Shown here piece by piece: positions 53,211 to 64,000 of a DNA stretch of 64,000 bases. Position 1 is the first letter of the stretch; every line of letters begins with the position of its first letter. A program made the translations under genes and the position numbers. The stretch covers positions 1,469,609 to 1,533,608 of the forward strand of contig NW_003314277.1 in assembly GCF_000143415.4 (NCBI RefSeq), in the 5' to 3' direction. This stretch comes from Selaginella moellendorffii. Taxonomy: Eukaryota > Streptophyta > Lycopodiopsida > Selaginellales > Selaginellaceae. The notes under the pieces are model-generated. The model was given only the letters and a program-made list of their open reading frames with translations, did not search any database and was not told where the DNA came from.

Positions 53211-53385
53211 TGTGAGGGCCAAGTGTACGGCTACGATGCCGTATACTAATATTAGTGTAGTGGGATTTTGGTAGCCATTGGATTGGTTTCAATGCGGACC
53301 ACTCGCTCCTATATATAAGTTAAGGTTTTTGGGCTAATTGATATGCACATTTTTGTATTCCCTTTCCATATTCCATACACTCACA
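53211..53385 (+). repeat. 3' LTR
   Basis: Starts tgtga and ends tcaca, collinear with the 5' LTR, with more than a dozen substitutions and a few added bases near the end. Confidence 0.88.
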
Positions 53386-53389
53386 AGTG

Positions 53390-55595
53390 AAAATGAAATA
53401 AATAAATATTTAATATAATAATTTACTTTTGTAAAGTCTATAAATATAAAGAGGATACAGCCACAACAACAATGTATCATCTAATTTCCATTGCATTCTA
53501 TTCTTCCATTGTGCCATGCCATAATTGAGGATCTAAAGTTGCATTAGATTAAATAATGATAATCCTAAATATGGTGAAAAGCTCTAAAGAGAAAAGAAGA
53601 ATAATAGAACAAAAGTAAAAGCATAATCTCAAACACTGTAAATCATTAGAAAAGAATTTTGTTTTCCAAGGACAAATTGTAATGTTTCTTAAATTCTCAA
53701 GATATGTAATTTCTTCTCTTTGCTCAAACACTTCCAACTTTTTTTTTATAACAACTAGAGACTAATTATCAACTCGATAGACAAGAGTCCAACCCTAACA
53801 ATAAAGTGAGAATGAATAAATATAAAAGTGGAGCAAGTAGATTGTAAAGTAAGGATGAATGTAACAAGTCTAAACATAACATTTAACCCCAATGTAGTGA
53901 GGTTGAATAAATATGATAATAGAGTGAAGCCAAACATAATTGGCAGAATGAGGACAAGTGTAGTAAGTTTATGTTATGAATGTAACTGCGGGTATCAAAA
54001 GTTATTTGTTAGTTAATACTTTCATATATTCTTTCTTTACTGCCACGACAGGAGAAGGTCAATATTGTTAAATCCTTTATTAGTCTCCACTCAAACTAGT
54101 TGAGCAACCAATTATCATGTATGTACTTATGCCAAATAAACATAAGGTATGAACTCTTATGTGTTTTTTGTTGAGCATATTCAGCCCGATAGTAGAAATT
54201 TATATATTGGCTTGCACTTATTAGTGTTAGGAACCCTCATGATATTGAGTTTGATCCCTAAATATTCACAAAATGATAACTTACCATGTTTACCAAGCAT
54301 CCTTGATATTATGCACTTTATGTTAATTCTATTCGGTCCAATTGTTATTTATAAAAAGCATCTAGATTTACTAATTTAGCATATCTATAGAATGTAAAGA
54401 TTGTCTTGAACACAATAGTGTTGGTCCCATGTCCAAATTGGCAATCTAATACCATTCTATATTTAGTAATTTCGAGTTAACTTTTGGTACTAAAGGTGGC
54501 TAAAAGTGAAAGCCCAAAAGATGTGTTCTTCAAAGGGGGGGAAGTATAGAGTTCCAAATGTATAGTAAGGATAGTGGGTAGGTCAGGCATGGCTAACCAA
54601 CCTGAGATATAATCTAATTCCCATTTGCATATTTACCTTTGTTTTGCATTTGGCTTAAATCTCTATCTAAATTTCACACCATGTTAGCTGGTGGCATATT
54701 CATATCCTCACGTTAGACCATTGGTATACTGAAATAGTGCCAAATTCCATTTAACTCCATTTTGCGTGTTGGTTTTGGCATTGGGATGTTGAATGCTTTA
54801 AGACTGTTTCAAGTCATTCCATGCTCATATTCTTTCACTCCTTAGACTGTATACTCAAAAGTCTTTTTGTGATCTAGTTATTTTGCTCCTTAGCTCCATG
54901 CTTAGGAGTTTGGCTTTGTTCTTTCATTCAGTGGCCCAAAGCTCTGAAACTTGAGTTTCGCTCTACTGTCCCTGGACATGTGGCATGTGGCATATAACAC
55001 GTGGCATGTGGATGGTTTAGGTTCTACTTCATAGTTATTATATAGTAAATCACTATAGGATAAAGGGTGAAAATCATATACACTAGAGAACAAATAAAAT
55101 GAGTTCAACCTCCCATATACAATGTTAGATGAGAACTAAAGTAATGAGTTTGAGTTAGCATAGGTCATGAAAGTTAACCATAAGGATGACACATAGATAA
55201 ATTTTATTAATGGTTGTGAGTATGAGTTAATAGTGGTTTCAAAGATTTACCAAAGGGCATATGTAAAGATAAAATTTATTATTTTCTGCAATGGTATTTA
55301 ATAAACTGCAATTGCCTTTGAAGTCCTTTGCTTTGATTCAGAGTTGTGATTTTGAGGTTGGTTCAAACATGTGATACTTACACACATAATTGTTGTTGAT
55401 TTGTTGGGATTTTGTATTTGACTAATATTATGCTATAACTTTAGGTTTTGATTTAGTCATAGTTGCTAGTAACTACATTAATAGTTCCATAAAAATTTCA
55501 AATTCTTATAGCAATCTATAATCACTTAGTAGATGTTCCACTTAATTTATCATTGTCACCTTTCTATCTTTTAGCGAGGAATGGTGTAAGGTTTG

Positions 55596-55648
<53 letters not shown>

Positions 55649-56125
55649 TACCTTGCCTAGATAATACACTATTTATAGTAGTATAACATATTTACCATCT
55701 ATTTATGACTAAATTTAGTTTATCCATTAAGTAGGGATAACCCTTCTTATTCCCATACTCATATCTTTTTATATAATATTATTTTTTATAAAATTAAAAT
55801 AAGTGTAGTTTTTATCCCAAAGTTTCTTGTAGTGTATACTGATTTACATTTAACCTTATTTATGAAATGTTTAGTCCAATACTGGAGCTGATATTAAAAA
55901 TATATATTTATCAGTGCTACAAATATATTTAATAGATATATGATCCTTTTAAATTTCTAACATAAGCTCAGTCCAAGCAGCCTTTTTTATAAACTTAACC
56001 TGCTATATAGTAATTCTTTCAACATTATATAAGCTTTTGCTTTTTCAATTAAATTTAATTTTATAGTATGTGCTTTTAAGGAATTCAGTCTCAGAGCTTC
56101 CTTTGGTCGAAAACTCACTGTGCAT
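53390..56125. other. AT-rich gap after the retrotransposon
   Basis: No gene recognised over 2.7 kb. A long (AT)n microsatellite lies at about 55598-55642. The sequence has no protein-like frame on either strand. Confidence 0.6.
55598..55642. repeat. (AT)n microsatellite
   Basis: A run of about 22 AT units with one interruption toward the right end. Confidence 0.9.
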
Positions 56126-56127
56126 CA

Positions 56128-56600
56128 GCTGCGGGAGCTTGCATGGACGAGCTCGTGGGTCATTCTGCTGGAGCTAGGCTGGCCTTTCTCGTCAGGAGCT
56201 CCTGGTGACCTAGTAAAAGAGTGGAAAATATTCCACTTCCAGACAACTCCAGAAAAGTTCTTCACCAATACACATTCCGCTACTGGCTCAATAGGTGGAT
56301 CGTAGCACCACCCGTGATTTCTCGCAAGATCATTACAAACATATAAAAACATATGGCAATCACGAACTGACCTTGAAATTGAAATTGTATAGATCTCCAT
56401 CGGAACTTAAACACTTGATCAGAGCAATTATACTTCGCGGGAAGAGACGTGCAGCCTTCAGCACCAGAGATTAAAGCCAAAGTCTGATCCTTGCCTTGAT
56501 TTGGTGCTGCAGCTGCAATTGCCTCGTTGGATTCCAAAGTAGCACAATGACCGAATCGTCCTCGTCTCTTTTGGCTGGTTTTTATCAAATGTACCACTGC
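56128..56600 (+). pseudogene. Diverged copy of the LCYB 5' region
   Basis: The stretch 56128-56212 resembles the transit-peptide part of LCYB (47693-47772), sharing 'ctcgtcaggagctcctggtg' near 56187. It then jumps to sequence matching the LCYB upstream flank (48015-48120), and 56462-56508 matches 48190-48232. About 240 bp in between, with the LCYB start codon, is absent. It has the same orientation as the source and no coding potential for a cyclase. Confidence 0.7.
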
Positions 56601-56710
56601 TTTCCTCCCTCAATCACTGAATCTCCATAAAAGCTGTACGAGGGTAGAACCTCGATCTAAAACCCTAAACTCTAAACTTTAAAGTTCTTTATTCGCATAA
56701 CAAGAGTAAT

Positions 56711-58609
56711 TTAAAGAATATGCAAAGCTGCCTGGGCTCGAGCGCTCTCTTCCCCCATTCCCGCTTCCTTGTAAATCGCCGCAATCAACACATACGCCGA
56801 GGCATTCTTCTCGTCCAGTCTCACTGCTTCCTCGAATGCAAGCTCTCCGATAGCTACGTTCCGCCACTTCCGACACGCTCCCAGGAGCGTGATCCAGATG
56901 CTCAAACTCGGCCGCACAGGCATGCTCCTCACCATGCCCACGGCGACGTCGAGCTGGTTTGCACTGCCCAGCAGCTCGACCATGTAACCATAGTGCTCGG
57001 CTGTGGGAGAAACCGAGTAGCTTGGAAGCATGGCCTGGAAGTACTTCTTGCCTTCTTCCACCAGTCCGCCATGGCAGCACACGGCGAGAACTGATAGAAA
57101 CGTGATCCCGTCCGGTTGCAAGCGTTTCCTGTGCATGCTCTCGAAGATCTCGAAGACCATCTTGCAGTCCCCTTGGCGGCTGTACCCCGCGATCAGCGCA
57201 TTCCAAGTAACCAGGCCTTTGGTTTTCGTTGCCGGGAATGCGTCGAAAACCCGCTGCGCATCAGCCACACAGCCACACTTCCCGTAGGAATCCACCAGCG
57301 AAGTCGCAACGACGATATCACCCTCCATTTTCAAGTCCACCGCATGCGCCTCTATACTTCTTCCCACTTCCAGAGCTCCCAAGCCACAGCAGGCCTTGAG
57401 CGCAGCAACGAAAGTCACTCGGTTTGGTTCACAGCCTTCTCTCTGCATGCGTTGATACAGCTCCAAAGCCATCTCGTGCTCCCCAGCCTCTGCGTATCCC
57501 AGGATCATGGAGTTCCAGGACACGGCGTCGTGAAGCCGCATGTTGTCGAAGACACGCCTTGCCTCCGCTAGACTTCCATACTTCCCATACATGTCCACCA
57601 AAGAGCTGGCCACGAATACGTTCCTTGCGTGTCCACTGCTCTCGATCACGGCGTGAATATCTCTGGCCTTGACGAGGCACCACCTGATGAAAGTCTTCTC
57701 GTCGCACTGAGCCGCTTGGAGGATACCTTCCGTGGGTGTGGCTAAGCAAGCCAGAGCCTTGACAGCAGCGACGAAAGTCCGAGCGTTCGGTGTAAACCCC
57801 TTCCGTTGCATGTCCTCGAACAACTCGAGTGCCGCGCAACCGTCTCCACATTCAGCATAGCCGAGAATGATGGAGTTCCACAGAACGACGTCTTGGCAGC
57901 CTTGAATCTTGTCGAAAACTCTGCGAGCGTCTTCCATACTCCCACACTTCCCATACATGTCCACCAAAGAGCTCGCCACGAAAGTGTCCCTGTCTAGCCC
58001 AAACTTTGCAGCCTGAGCATGGATTTCCCGTCCCTTCTCCAGTGACACAAGTTTTACGAGCCTTCCGTCCGCTTGCTTAGCTTCTTCTTCCACCTCCGCT
58101 AAGCCAGAACAGGCCTTCAAGGCAGCGTAAAATGTGACACGGTTCGGCAGACAGTTTTCTTCCCTCATACGTTGAAACAGTTGCAAAGCCAAGCCTGCCT
58201 CTCCACAGTCTGCATATCCCGAGATCACACACGTCCATGAAACGACTGTCGGCTGCAGTATACCGTCGAAAGTCTTACGGGCCTCACTCAGGCTGCCGCA
58301 TTTTGCGTACATAGCCAGCAGCGCGTTCGCAACGTAGACGTCTCTGTCTTCCCTGCTCTCGACCACGTAGCCGTGAATCTTCTTTCCGTTCTCTAAGTCC
58401 TTGGCGCGGCTGCAAAACTTGAGAGCGGCGATAGTAAGGGAAATGTCTGGCCGCTTCCCATCCAGATGAAAATAGTGATAAGCCCGTAAGTCTCCTTGAG
58501 ATACCTGCCCGTTTCTCCCTGAGCTCCTATCTGGCCTCTCTGAACCTGGAATGCTGTCTTGCAAGAAGCTGAGATGTCCTGCTGTAGCAAATGGTTCCCC
58601 CCGTATCAT
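56711..58609 (-). CDS. PPR protein, intronless, 632 residues
   Basis: A PLS-type PPR protein with 35-36-residue repeats such as VFVASSLVDMYGKYGSLAEA, VSWNSMILGYAEAGEHEMAL and RVTFVAALKACCGLGALEVG. It closes with an E-like part (YGYMVELLGSANQLDVAVGM, then WITLLGACRKWRN and NASAYVLIAAIYKEAG). There is no DYW domain, so any editing role needs a partner. The first in-frame ATG is at 58609 (MIRGEPFATAGH). The stop codon of TERT lies only 60 bp upstream on the same strand, so leader and promoter overlap the TERT end. The repeat wording differs from the two all-S-type PPR genes at 40-44 kb. Target organelle is uncertain. Confidence 0.9.
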   Translation of the reverse strand: MIRGEPFATAGHLSFLQDSIPGSERPDRSSGRNGQVSQGDLRAYHYFHLDGKRPDISLTIAALKFCSRAKDLENGKKIHGYVVESREDRDVYVANALLAMYAKCGSLSEARKTFDGILQPTVVSWTCVISGYADCGEAGLALQLFQRMREENCLPNRVTFYAALKACSGLAEVEEEAKQADGRLVKLVSLEKGREIHAQAAKFGLDRDTFVASSLVDMYGKCGSMEDARRVFDKIQGCQDVVLWNSIILGYAECGDGCAALELFEDMQRKGFTPNARTFVAAVKALACLATPTEGILQAAQCDEKTFIRWCLVKARDIHAVIESSGHARNVFVASSLVDMYGKYGSLAEARRVFDNMRLHDAVSWNSMILGYAEAGEHEMALELYQRMQREGCEPNRVTFVAALKACCGLGALEVGRSIEAHAVDLKMEGDIVVATSLVDSYGKCGCVADAQRVFDAFPATKTKGLVTWNALIAGYSRQGDCKMVFEIFESMHRKRLQPDGITFLSVLAVCCHGGLVEEGKKYFQAMLPSYSVSPTAEHYGYMVELLGSANQLDVAVGMVRSMPVRPSLSIWITLLGACRKWRNVAIGELAFEEAVRLDEKNASAYVLIAAIYKEAGMGEESARAQAALHIL

Positions 58610-58669
58610 TTCCTTCAAAACCTTTTATCAACACTGCCCTTCAGAGATGCAGTTTTTAGAAAAGAAAAC

Positions 58670-61600
58670 TCAATACCTGATAGTTTTGAACATTGAAGAA
58701 CGCGTCTCGTCCGTTGCTGAAAGCATATGTGGGGCAGAACGGTAGTGCTTGTATTTGTCCAGCTTGAGTTCTCTCTGAATCAGTAACAGTAGACGCTTGT
58801 GAGTGCTTTGCTTCTTCGAAAGTACTTTGTGAAACGCTGCCCAGCCTAGCCACTCCATTTCTTTTGCTCGGCTCAATACTTTCCCAGATCCCACGGCTTG
58901 CATTCTTTGCCGAATCAATCGAAAGGTATACCTGGAAAAAGACTCGGTCACTGTTATCTTCAGGAATACAACTCACCTCGTCGTTCTTCGAATTGCCTGG
59001 AAAAGGAATAGTGGATTATTGACGTTGAATGGCCGTAAGCACTTCAAATACGCATGAAACTTCATCGCACAAAGAAGAAACGCTTGGTATGCGTTCAAGG
59101 ATATCGTTGATGCTGAGTTGATCTCGGAGTCGTAAAATACCGGATGACATTTCGGCCTCATGAAATGAAACATCTTCACAACCAGATTTAGTCCTTGTTT
59201 GTGGCACCTCATGACCGTCAGACTAGATCTGATGTGTTCGCCGCAGTATCTGTAAAAACATGTCAGAACATACAAGAAACGTGATCGCTTTCAAACGAAC
59301 CTCGTATAGTCGGCTTGGATTTCAAGAGTGTGACAGTTGATGAGCAAACCACTCCATCGCATGAAACAAGCCCCATCTTCAGTCGAATACATGGACTTCA
59401 CGTTCTTCCCACTAATGTCAGTATCAAAGCTTGTAGATGTTTTGTCCTCGTTGACACAGCATCCGAACTGTTCGAGGTCCCTGTGCATTACGTTCAAGAA
59501 AAGTGTTGCCTTTGCTTCAGACGTAGATATAAATAAGGAGTCGTCCACCAGCCGCATAAGAAGAGCCTCGTCTGTGGTCTCTTCCTTCACCAGGCCGTCC
59601 TGAGGTTTCCCTTGTAAAGCTGGTAGTATGTGGCGCAAGTCCAGGTAACCATAGTATAACGCGCATAGGAAAGACGAAAGTACGCTGCCTTGAGGAATAC
59701 CGGTAAATTGTTGAAAGAAGTTGTGGCCGAGGTGCAAGATATTGGATTTTATGTGTTCTTTGAGAACTCTCAATAGCTGCACTCTTGACACATTAGAGTG
59801 ATAGGCCTGTGGTAACGATTTGTTAGTAATACAACGCCCTGTAATAACCAAAGAACAAACCTGATCAGTAAATATTGTTTCGGAGCGCTTAGTTGTCAAG
59901 TTTCGAACAAAGTTGTAGACCCTCCCATCACTCCCCGCAGTAGCACAGGCTTTCTCGTGAAGCACTCGGACAGATGCCAGCCTGCTACGGACGGAAGTAA
60001 ACCGCAAAACAACGTACTTCTCCTCGTGCAAGAACTTGTCAACAATGCTGTAAAGCCGTTCCTGATCGATAGTGTCGAACGCATTAGCGACGTCACAAAC
60101 AGCCAGAAAAATTTTCGTTGGTTCTCGTTGTCTGAAACGTCGGATGAAAGGAAGCAGCTTCAAGTAGATGTCGTTGTAGCCGAATACAGACGCGCCAAGA
60201 TCACCTTGATGACTTTCTTGCTCAAGCTTCAGACACTGATGAGCATCCCCGAGAGCAGAATTGACGGACTTGAACGAATAAACTGTCTGAATTTTCCCAT
60301 CACCCCTGGAACCGGAACTTAGATCGGATGATCTCCTTCGATGGCTGACATGAACAACCCGTTTTCCTTTCCTGGACTTCGGAAAGGTGGAGTCTTTACG
60401 CTTGACCACGTAGATTGATGCCGAGCCGAGATTAGCTATTGGTCTGACGCTCGTTTTTTTCGGAAGAAGCCGGACTTTAGAGAATCCCAGTGCTCGGTTC
60501 CTGAGGGCTTTGTCAGCGTCCACACGTTTGTAGACAGTCTTTGATAGATCACGAACAGCCGCAGACTGAATCTGCGACCATATAGGCTTCCGGTAAAACA
60601 CCACATTTTGCCGTTGATTCTCGCTCTCTGTAACGTAGAAGTGAACACGTATCAGAGGAACCAATACGTTTGTAAAAATCCAGTATAGCCAGTCTTCTAC
60701 CATTTGACTTCTGAAATATCCAACTCCTTCGAGTTCCTTGATTGTATCCCGCTTGCTCAGAAAAGTAAAGTCGGAAACCTTAAGCTTCTGCAACAGCTGA
60801 ACCGAGGAAAATGCTTCGTACCTCCGAAGTCCAACAAAGCGTGCATACTGCTTTCGAAGAGCTCTCCAGTTTTTGGGAGACCCGAGCATTTCCTGGGGTA
60901 TGAGCCTCCTGGAAGCAGCCCACAAGAATGCCACAACTTGATGGTTGGTCGAGGTCATGGCCAGCAGCTCTGATAAAGGCCTCTCATTTTTTGGTTTGGT
61001 GCTACCTTTCCTTGGATCAGGCACTGACTTGCATGAACATGAAGAATCTCCACGAGATTCCTCTTGAGTAACATATCCATCATTCAGAAACATATCTTTA
61101 AAGTAAAGATTGCCATCGATTTCCTGCACGCTTATCCTCAGAACATACGAAATATTCTGGCAGCAATACCTTCCGTGGCAAAATTGGCACAGGACAGTGC
61201 CGTTTCAAAAGATGGCCACACTGAAACTTTTTAGCGCGACAGATTAGTCTCTTCAGAAGCCGCAAAATAGAAGGTGGGTAGCTGTGAAAGATATTTTCAG
61301 AAACTTAACGCACAAAGCTCATCGACAAGTACCTCTTTTCGGTTGTTTTGCTTCCAAATATTGACTCGAACAACCACGCAGCTCCCCCGTCCTTACTAGC
61401 TGCTGATGTAAAAAGAATATCTGCCTTGGTCAAGGATTTACCAGAAACAAATTCAAATTACTAAAGGATACGAGTTTTTGGCAGTCCCCCCTTCCTGTTA
61501 AAACAAGTGCTATAAAACATCTGTGCACGATCAATCTGTCTATGACAGGCTGCAGGCACACTTTCCAAGCGCTCCACCACCTGAGGATTATCAAATAAAT

Positions 61601-62574
61601 CGGAGAAACGGAGAACCACAAATATTACTTTTTGCTTTTTCCTTCGTTGCCAGCTGAAAGGTCTTCTACGCTTTTTAAAAGCTGCACCTTGAGGTTCAAT
61701 CTGTGATATTGATTGTGGAGAATTTTCATTTATCACACCTGTTTTGACAAAAAAAATAAAGAAGCAAGGAGAACAAAGCCTGCTTACCTTCAAGAGTGTA
61801 GGACTTTTCATGGCTTCTTGACGAAATAAAACTCAAAAACTCCTGCGATATCCGTCGCTGGCTAGCTGATGCTAGCAAAGTGATCGGAGTACCCGAAACT
61901 TGCATGTAGCAACAATTTGGAAGAGAAGCGAATACAGCAGCATGAGATAGCAAGTGTAGCATGAGGAGATCACCTGCAAGTATAAAAGAAAACAGAAGTT
62001 TTCAAGAGCCACGGCCAAACAAACAAAATCTTGCCTACACGGGAATGAAGAACACACCACGCAGTGGAAGTTACAGCATCCACAGTTGTGCTGCGAAATA
62101 GGCACTCCAAATTCTGAAAAACCGAAAACCAGAAAGCTAGTCATTTTCATTTCTAGTAAACACCAACTGACCTGCTGGTACCCAAAGCATAAAACATGAG
62201 ACGGTCGTTCGCTCTTCCTGAATTGCAGCTCAATGACCCTGTGAACAACCTAGCTAAGAAAAAAAAAAAATTGCTACCGATCCATTACAATACAAAGCTA
62301 GAAATACCTCTTGCTGCGACCACCGCTGATCGAGTGAAAATGCAGCAGTATTAAGCGACGGGGCGCTCTCAGAAAGGACCGCATAGCTATCATACAAGAG
62401 CTCCTTGTAATCGGCCGAATCCCCTTCCTGGAACAGCATCCCTGCTCCGTCGCGGCCGCGGCCGAGGAGCTCCAGCACCAGCTGCCATAGAAATCGCAGG
62501 CGATCGCCATACACAGCTCGCAGTACCTTGGGATGGCGCTGCAAACCCTTGCGCCTTCTCGACCTTCCCGGCAT
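58670..62574 (-). CDS. TERT: Telomerase reverse transcriptase
   Basis: TERT copies the telomerase RNA template onto chromosome ends in the nucleus. The gene has many exons. Exon 1 (62574-62308) begins MPGRSRRRKGLQRHPKV and ends RWSQQE; exon 2 continues VVHRVIELQFRKSERPSHVL. The telomerase-specific T motif region has EDWLYWIFTNVLVPLIRVHF. Reverse transcriptase motifs are SVRPIANLGS (2), FLAVCDVANAFDTIDQ (A), FTGIPQGSVLSSFLCALYYG (B) and LMRLVDDSLFIST (C), then CCVNEDKTS (D) and MRWSGLLINC (E). The thumb region has RPKCHPVFYDSEINSAS and ends MFKTIRY. All three catalytic Asp are present. A 54-nt in-frame intron lies near 59808-59861. An in-frame ATG at 62610 is an alternative start. Middle exons (61.2-62.0 kb) were not fully resolved. 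Confidence 0.93.
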
Positions 62575-62787
62575 TCCTTCTCTAGGGTTTCTAAAGCTCC
62601 CGCCTCTCATACATTTAAATTTAATGAGTCGTTAAAAAACTCTTTTGCTCATGCTAAGAATCGAACCCTGGTCTCCCGACTCCGTCCACGTGGACGGCTG
62701 AGGCCCCAAGGCTTTAGGATAGAGGGTTTAGGGCTTAAGCGTTAGGTCTCCATTTGGCCATGGAGAAAATCAGCTAAGCCGAGAAGC
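62575..62787. promoter_or_regulatory. Bidirectional promoter, TERT / Twinkle, with telo-box and tRNA-like relic
   Basis: 213 bp between start codons. It holds 'agggtttaggg' at 62723-62733, one and a half plant telomere repeats, and 'tctagggttt' near 62581. On the minus strand around 62650-62705 lies a tRNA-like segment with a hairpin 'gtccacgtggac' and a B-box 'gggttcgattc'. Confidence 0.55.
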
Positions 62788-64000
62788 ATGGCGCTGGTCG
62801 AGCAGCTCGGCTTGAAATCGGTGAGTTCTTCGCAGCTGCGCGTTGCCCTGTGGAGGAATTCTATGATGCTGCTATTGCAGCGGCATTCGCCGGTCTCCTC
62901 CTCTCCATTCCTTCCCGCTTCTAGAAAATCTCTGCCAGTTTTTTTGCCAAGAAGATGGGAGCTCCAAATCAGCGCGAGAGGGAGTCCTGTCTGCCAGTTC
63001 GCTTCTGCCGCATCCGAGAATGCGTGTAAGTGATTTATTTCTCTTTTGGTTGCCCTGAGAGAGCGTCATTGTAGATTTGAGAAAGAACGATCAACTGCCT
63101 GTTCGTTTCGAGCTGGAGAAGCTGGGCATTGTCATGGATGATTGGACGCTTGGGAAAGAGCATCGTCTAATATGTCCCCAGGTGCGTGAAGAGCTTTTTT
63201 GTCCAAGTTTCACTGTTTTTCTTTCTCTTGGGCAGTGTAATGGAGGCACCACATACGAGCCCAGCTTTTCTTTGAGGCTTGAGGACGAGTACGTTTTGTT
63301 CGTTTTTTCATGCGACTACATTTTATTATTTGTTCTGTAGATGGACAGCCATTTGGAAATGCCATCGGAGCACTTGTGGATATCATGGAAAGGTGAAGCA
63401 ATTTATTTAAATGACATCCATAGCTAACTCGGGTGTTTTTTCTTTTCTTTGTTGGCATCAGGCAAATGTACCACATGAGAACGGAAGTGCCTTGACCAAG
63501 CGACAAATGGCAGCAGCTTACCATTGGAGAAATCCCAAAATCACAGAGTTTTCACGCACAAGCTTGAATTTACAACCTTTGAGCGATGATGTAAGCTGCA
63601 GTAGAAGAATTTCACGACTCTGACTACATTTGCAGGTTATCAAATGGTTCGCCACCCGTGGTATATCTCAAAAAGTATTGCAACGAAATAGAGTAGAACA
63701 GATTTACAGTGGCTCAGAGGTATTTGCTTTTTCTGGTGTATATTCTTGACCATAACTTCTCGTTTAGCTGGCTATTGCATTTCCTTATTACAAAGAGAAC
63801 AAAATCATCGACTGTAAATATCGAACCATACCCGAAAAGCGCTTTTGGAAGGTACACGCTTAGCTTTGGCTTCGGTTTTGATCCGTTTGTGCCAGGCACG
63901 GGGCGCTGCAAGGAGAACATTCTATGGTTTAGAAGATATTAAAGGGAGAGACGAAGTTGTCATTGTAAGTGTGCATTTTTCCAGCGTTATATGCTCAATC
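62788..64000 (+). CDS. TWINKLE: Twinkle-type organellar DNA primase-helicase, 5' part
   Basis: Plant Twinkle makes primers and unwinds DNA for mitochondrial and chloroplast replication. The window holds the transit region (MALVEQLGLKSVSSSQLRVA with a Ser/Arg-rich stretch to about residue 80) and then several short exons. They encode LPVRFELEKLGIVMDDWTLG, a T7-primase-like zinc motif (HRLICPQ|CNGGTTYEPSF, then WKCHRSTCGYHG), PLSDD|VIKWFATRGISQKV and LAIAFPYYKENKIIDCKYRT. The last visible exon reads FYGLEDIKGRDEVVI, just before the TOPRIM domain. The zinc-motif Cys residues are present, so primase activity is expected. The helicase half lies beyond the right edge. Exon 1 ends near 63027; exon 2 starts near 63075. 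Divergent from TERT. Confidence 0.87.

Larger units (their letters stand above)
48571..53385 (+). mobile_element. Ty3/gypsy-type LTR retrotransposon, decayed
   Basis: The element runs from the 5' LTR (48571-48735) to the 3' LTR (53211-53385), with gag, protease, reverse transcriptase, RNase H and integrase in the order of Ty3/gypsy. A 4-bp target copy 'agtg' flanks it (48567-48570 and 53386-53389). A purine-rich tract (gagaggaggggatga) sits just before the 3' LTR. The LTRs differ at many sites, mostly transitions, so insertion is old. The coding region is broken by frame changes and one in-frame stop in integrase, so this copy cannot move by itself. It separates the cyclase gene from the AT-rich region. 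Confidence 0.93.

Noticed and set aside
56280-56597. 105-codon minus-strand frame downstream of the PPR gene
   Set aside because: It lies within the copied LCYB upstream region, the equivalent at 48 kb is not open in the same way, and no motif is seen.
59291-61129. Reverse transcriptase belonging to a LINE or other retroelement
   Set aside because: The T motif, the telomerase-specific spacing of motifs, a matching N-terminal domain and a thumb with no endonuclease identify TERT.

Overview
The window is nuclear DNA from a land plant, and several features suggest a lycophyte of the Selaginella type. Introns are short (about 50-110 nt, GT-AG). Coding exons are GC-rich and the spaces between genes are very AT-rich. 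Three long intronless PPR genes lie close together. A PAT1-like GRAS gene, a lycopene beta-cyclase, a plant-type SF1 with an RRM and an organellar Twinkle homologue confirm a plant. The species assignment is inference; no search was run.

Layout. 1-5.9 kb: an unknown acidic gene running off the left edge, head-to-head with ATG12, then an intronless GRAS regulator. 6-13.8 kb: poorly conserved material with two unknown genes (8.36-8.91 kb minus, 9.05-9.78 kb plus), a probable gene remnant (9.9-10.7 kb) and about 2 kb of AT-rich DNA. 13.8-16.1 kb: a 91-residue charged protein and a four-exon plant protein with a very low-complexity C-terminal half. 18.5-20.7 kb: splicing factor SF1, with a repeat-rich, possibly transcribed leader on the opposite strand. 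20.7-26.4 kb: mostly non-coding, but holding a two-exon 69-residue protein with a signal peptide. 26.4-34.7 kb: mitoferrin, then a tandem duplication of about 2.95 kb carrying a Dof-like zinc-finger gene and a class III peroxidase; the first peroxidase copy has lost its first exon, the second is complete and carries a long Gly-rich domain.

35.8-47.8 kb is a compact gene island: taspase, an HAD/FCP-type phosphatase, a 48-residue membrane protein, a RING protein, two divergent PPR genes with 11 bp between their start codons, a sphingolipid delta-4 desaturase whose stop codon lies inside the end of the PPR gene, and lycopene beta-cyclase. 48.6-53.4 kb is a decayed Ty3/gypsy LTR retrotransposon. 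After AT-rich DNA and a copied fragment of the lycopene cyclase 5' region come a PPR gene, telomerase reverse transcriptase (TERT) on the same strand, and, head-to-head with TERT, the organellar primase-helicase Twinkle, cut by the right edge.

Functions are ordinary housekeeping ones (autophagy, splicing, iron import, carotenoids, sphingolipids, telomeres, organelle DNA replication). The unusual points are gene packing, the tandem duplication, the Gly-rich peroxidase, the Dof-like proteins, two small unrecognised proteins and a tRNA-like relic in the TERT/Twinkle promoter.
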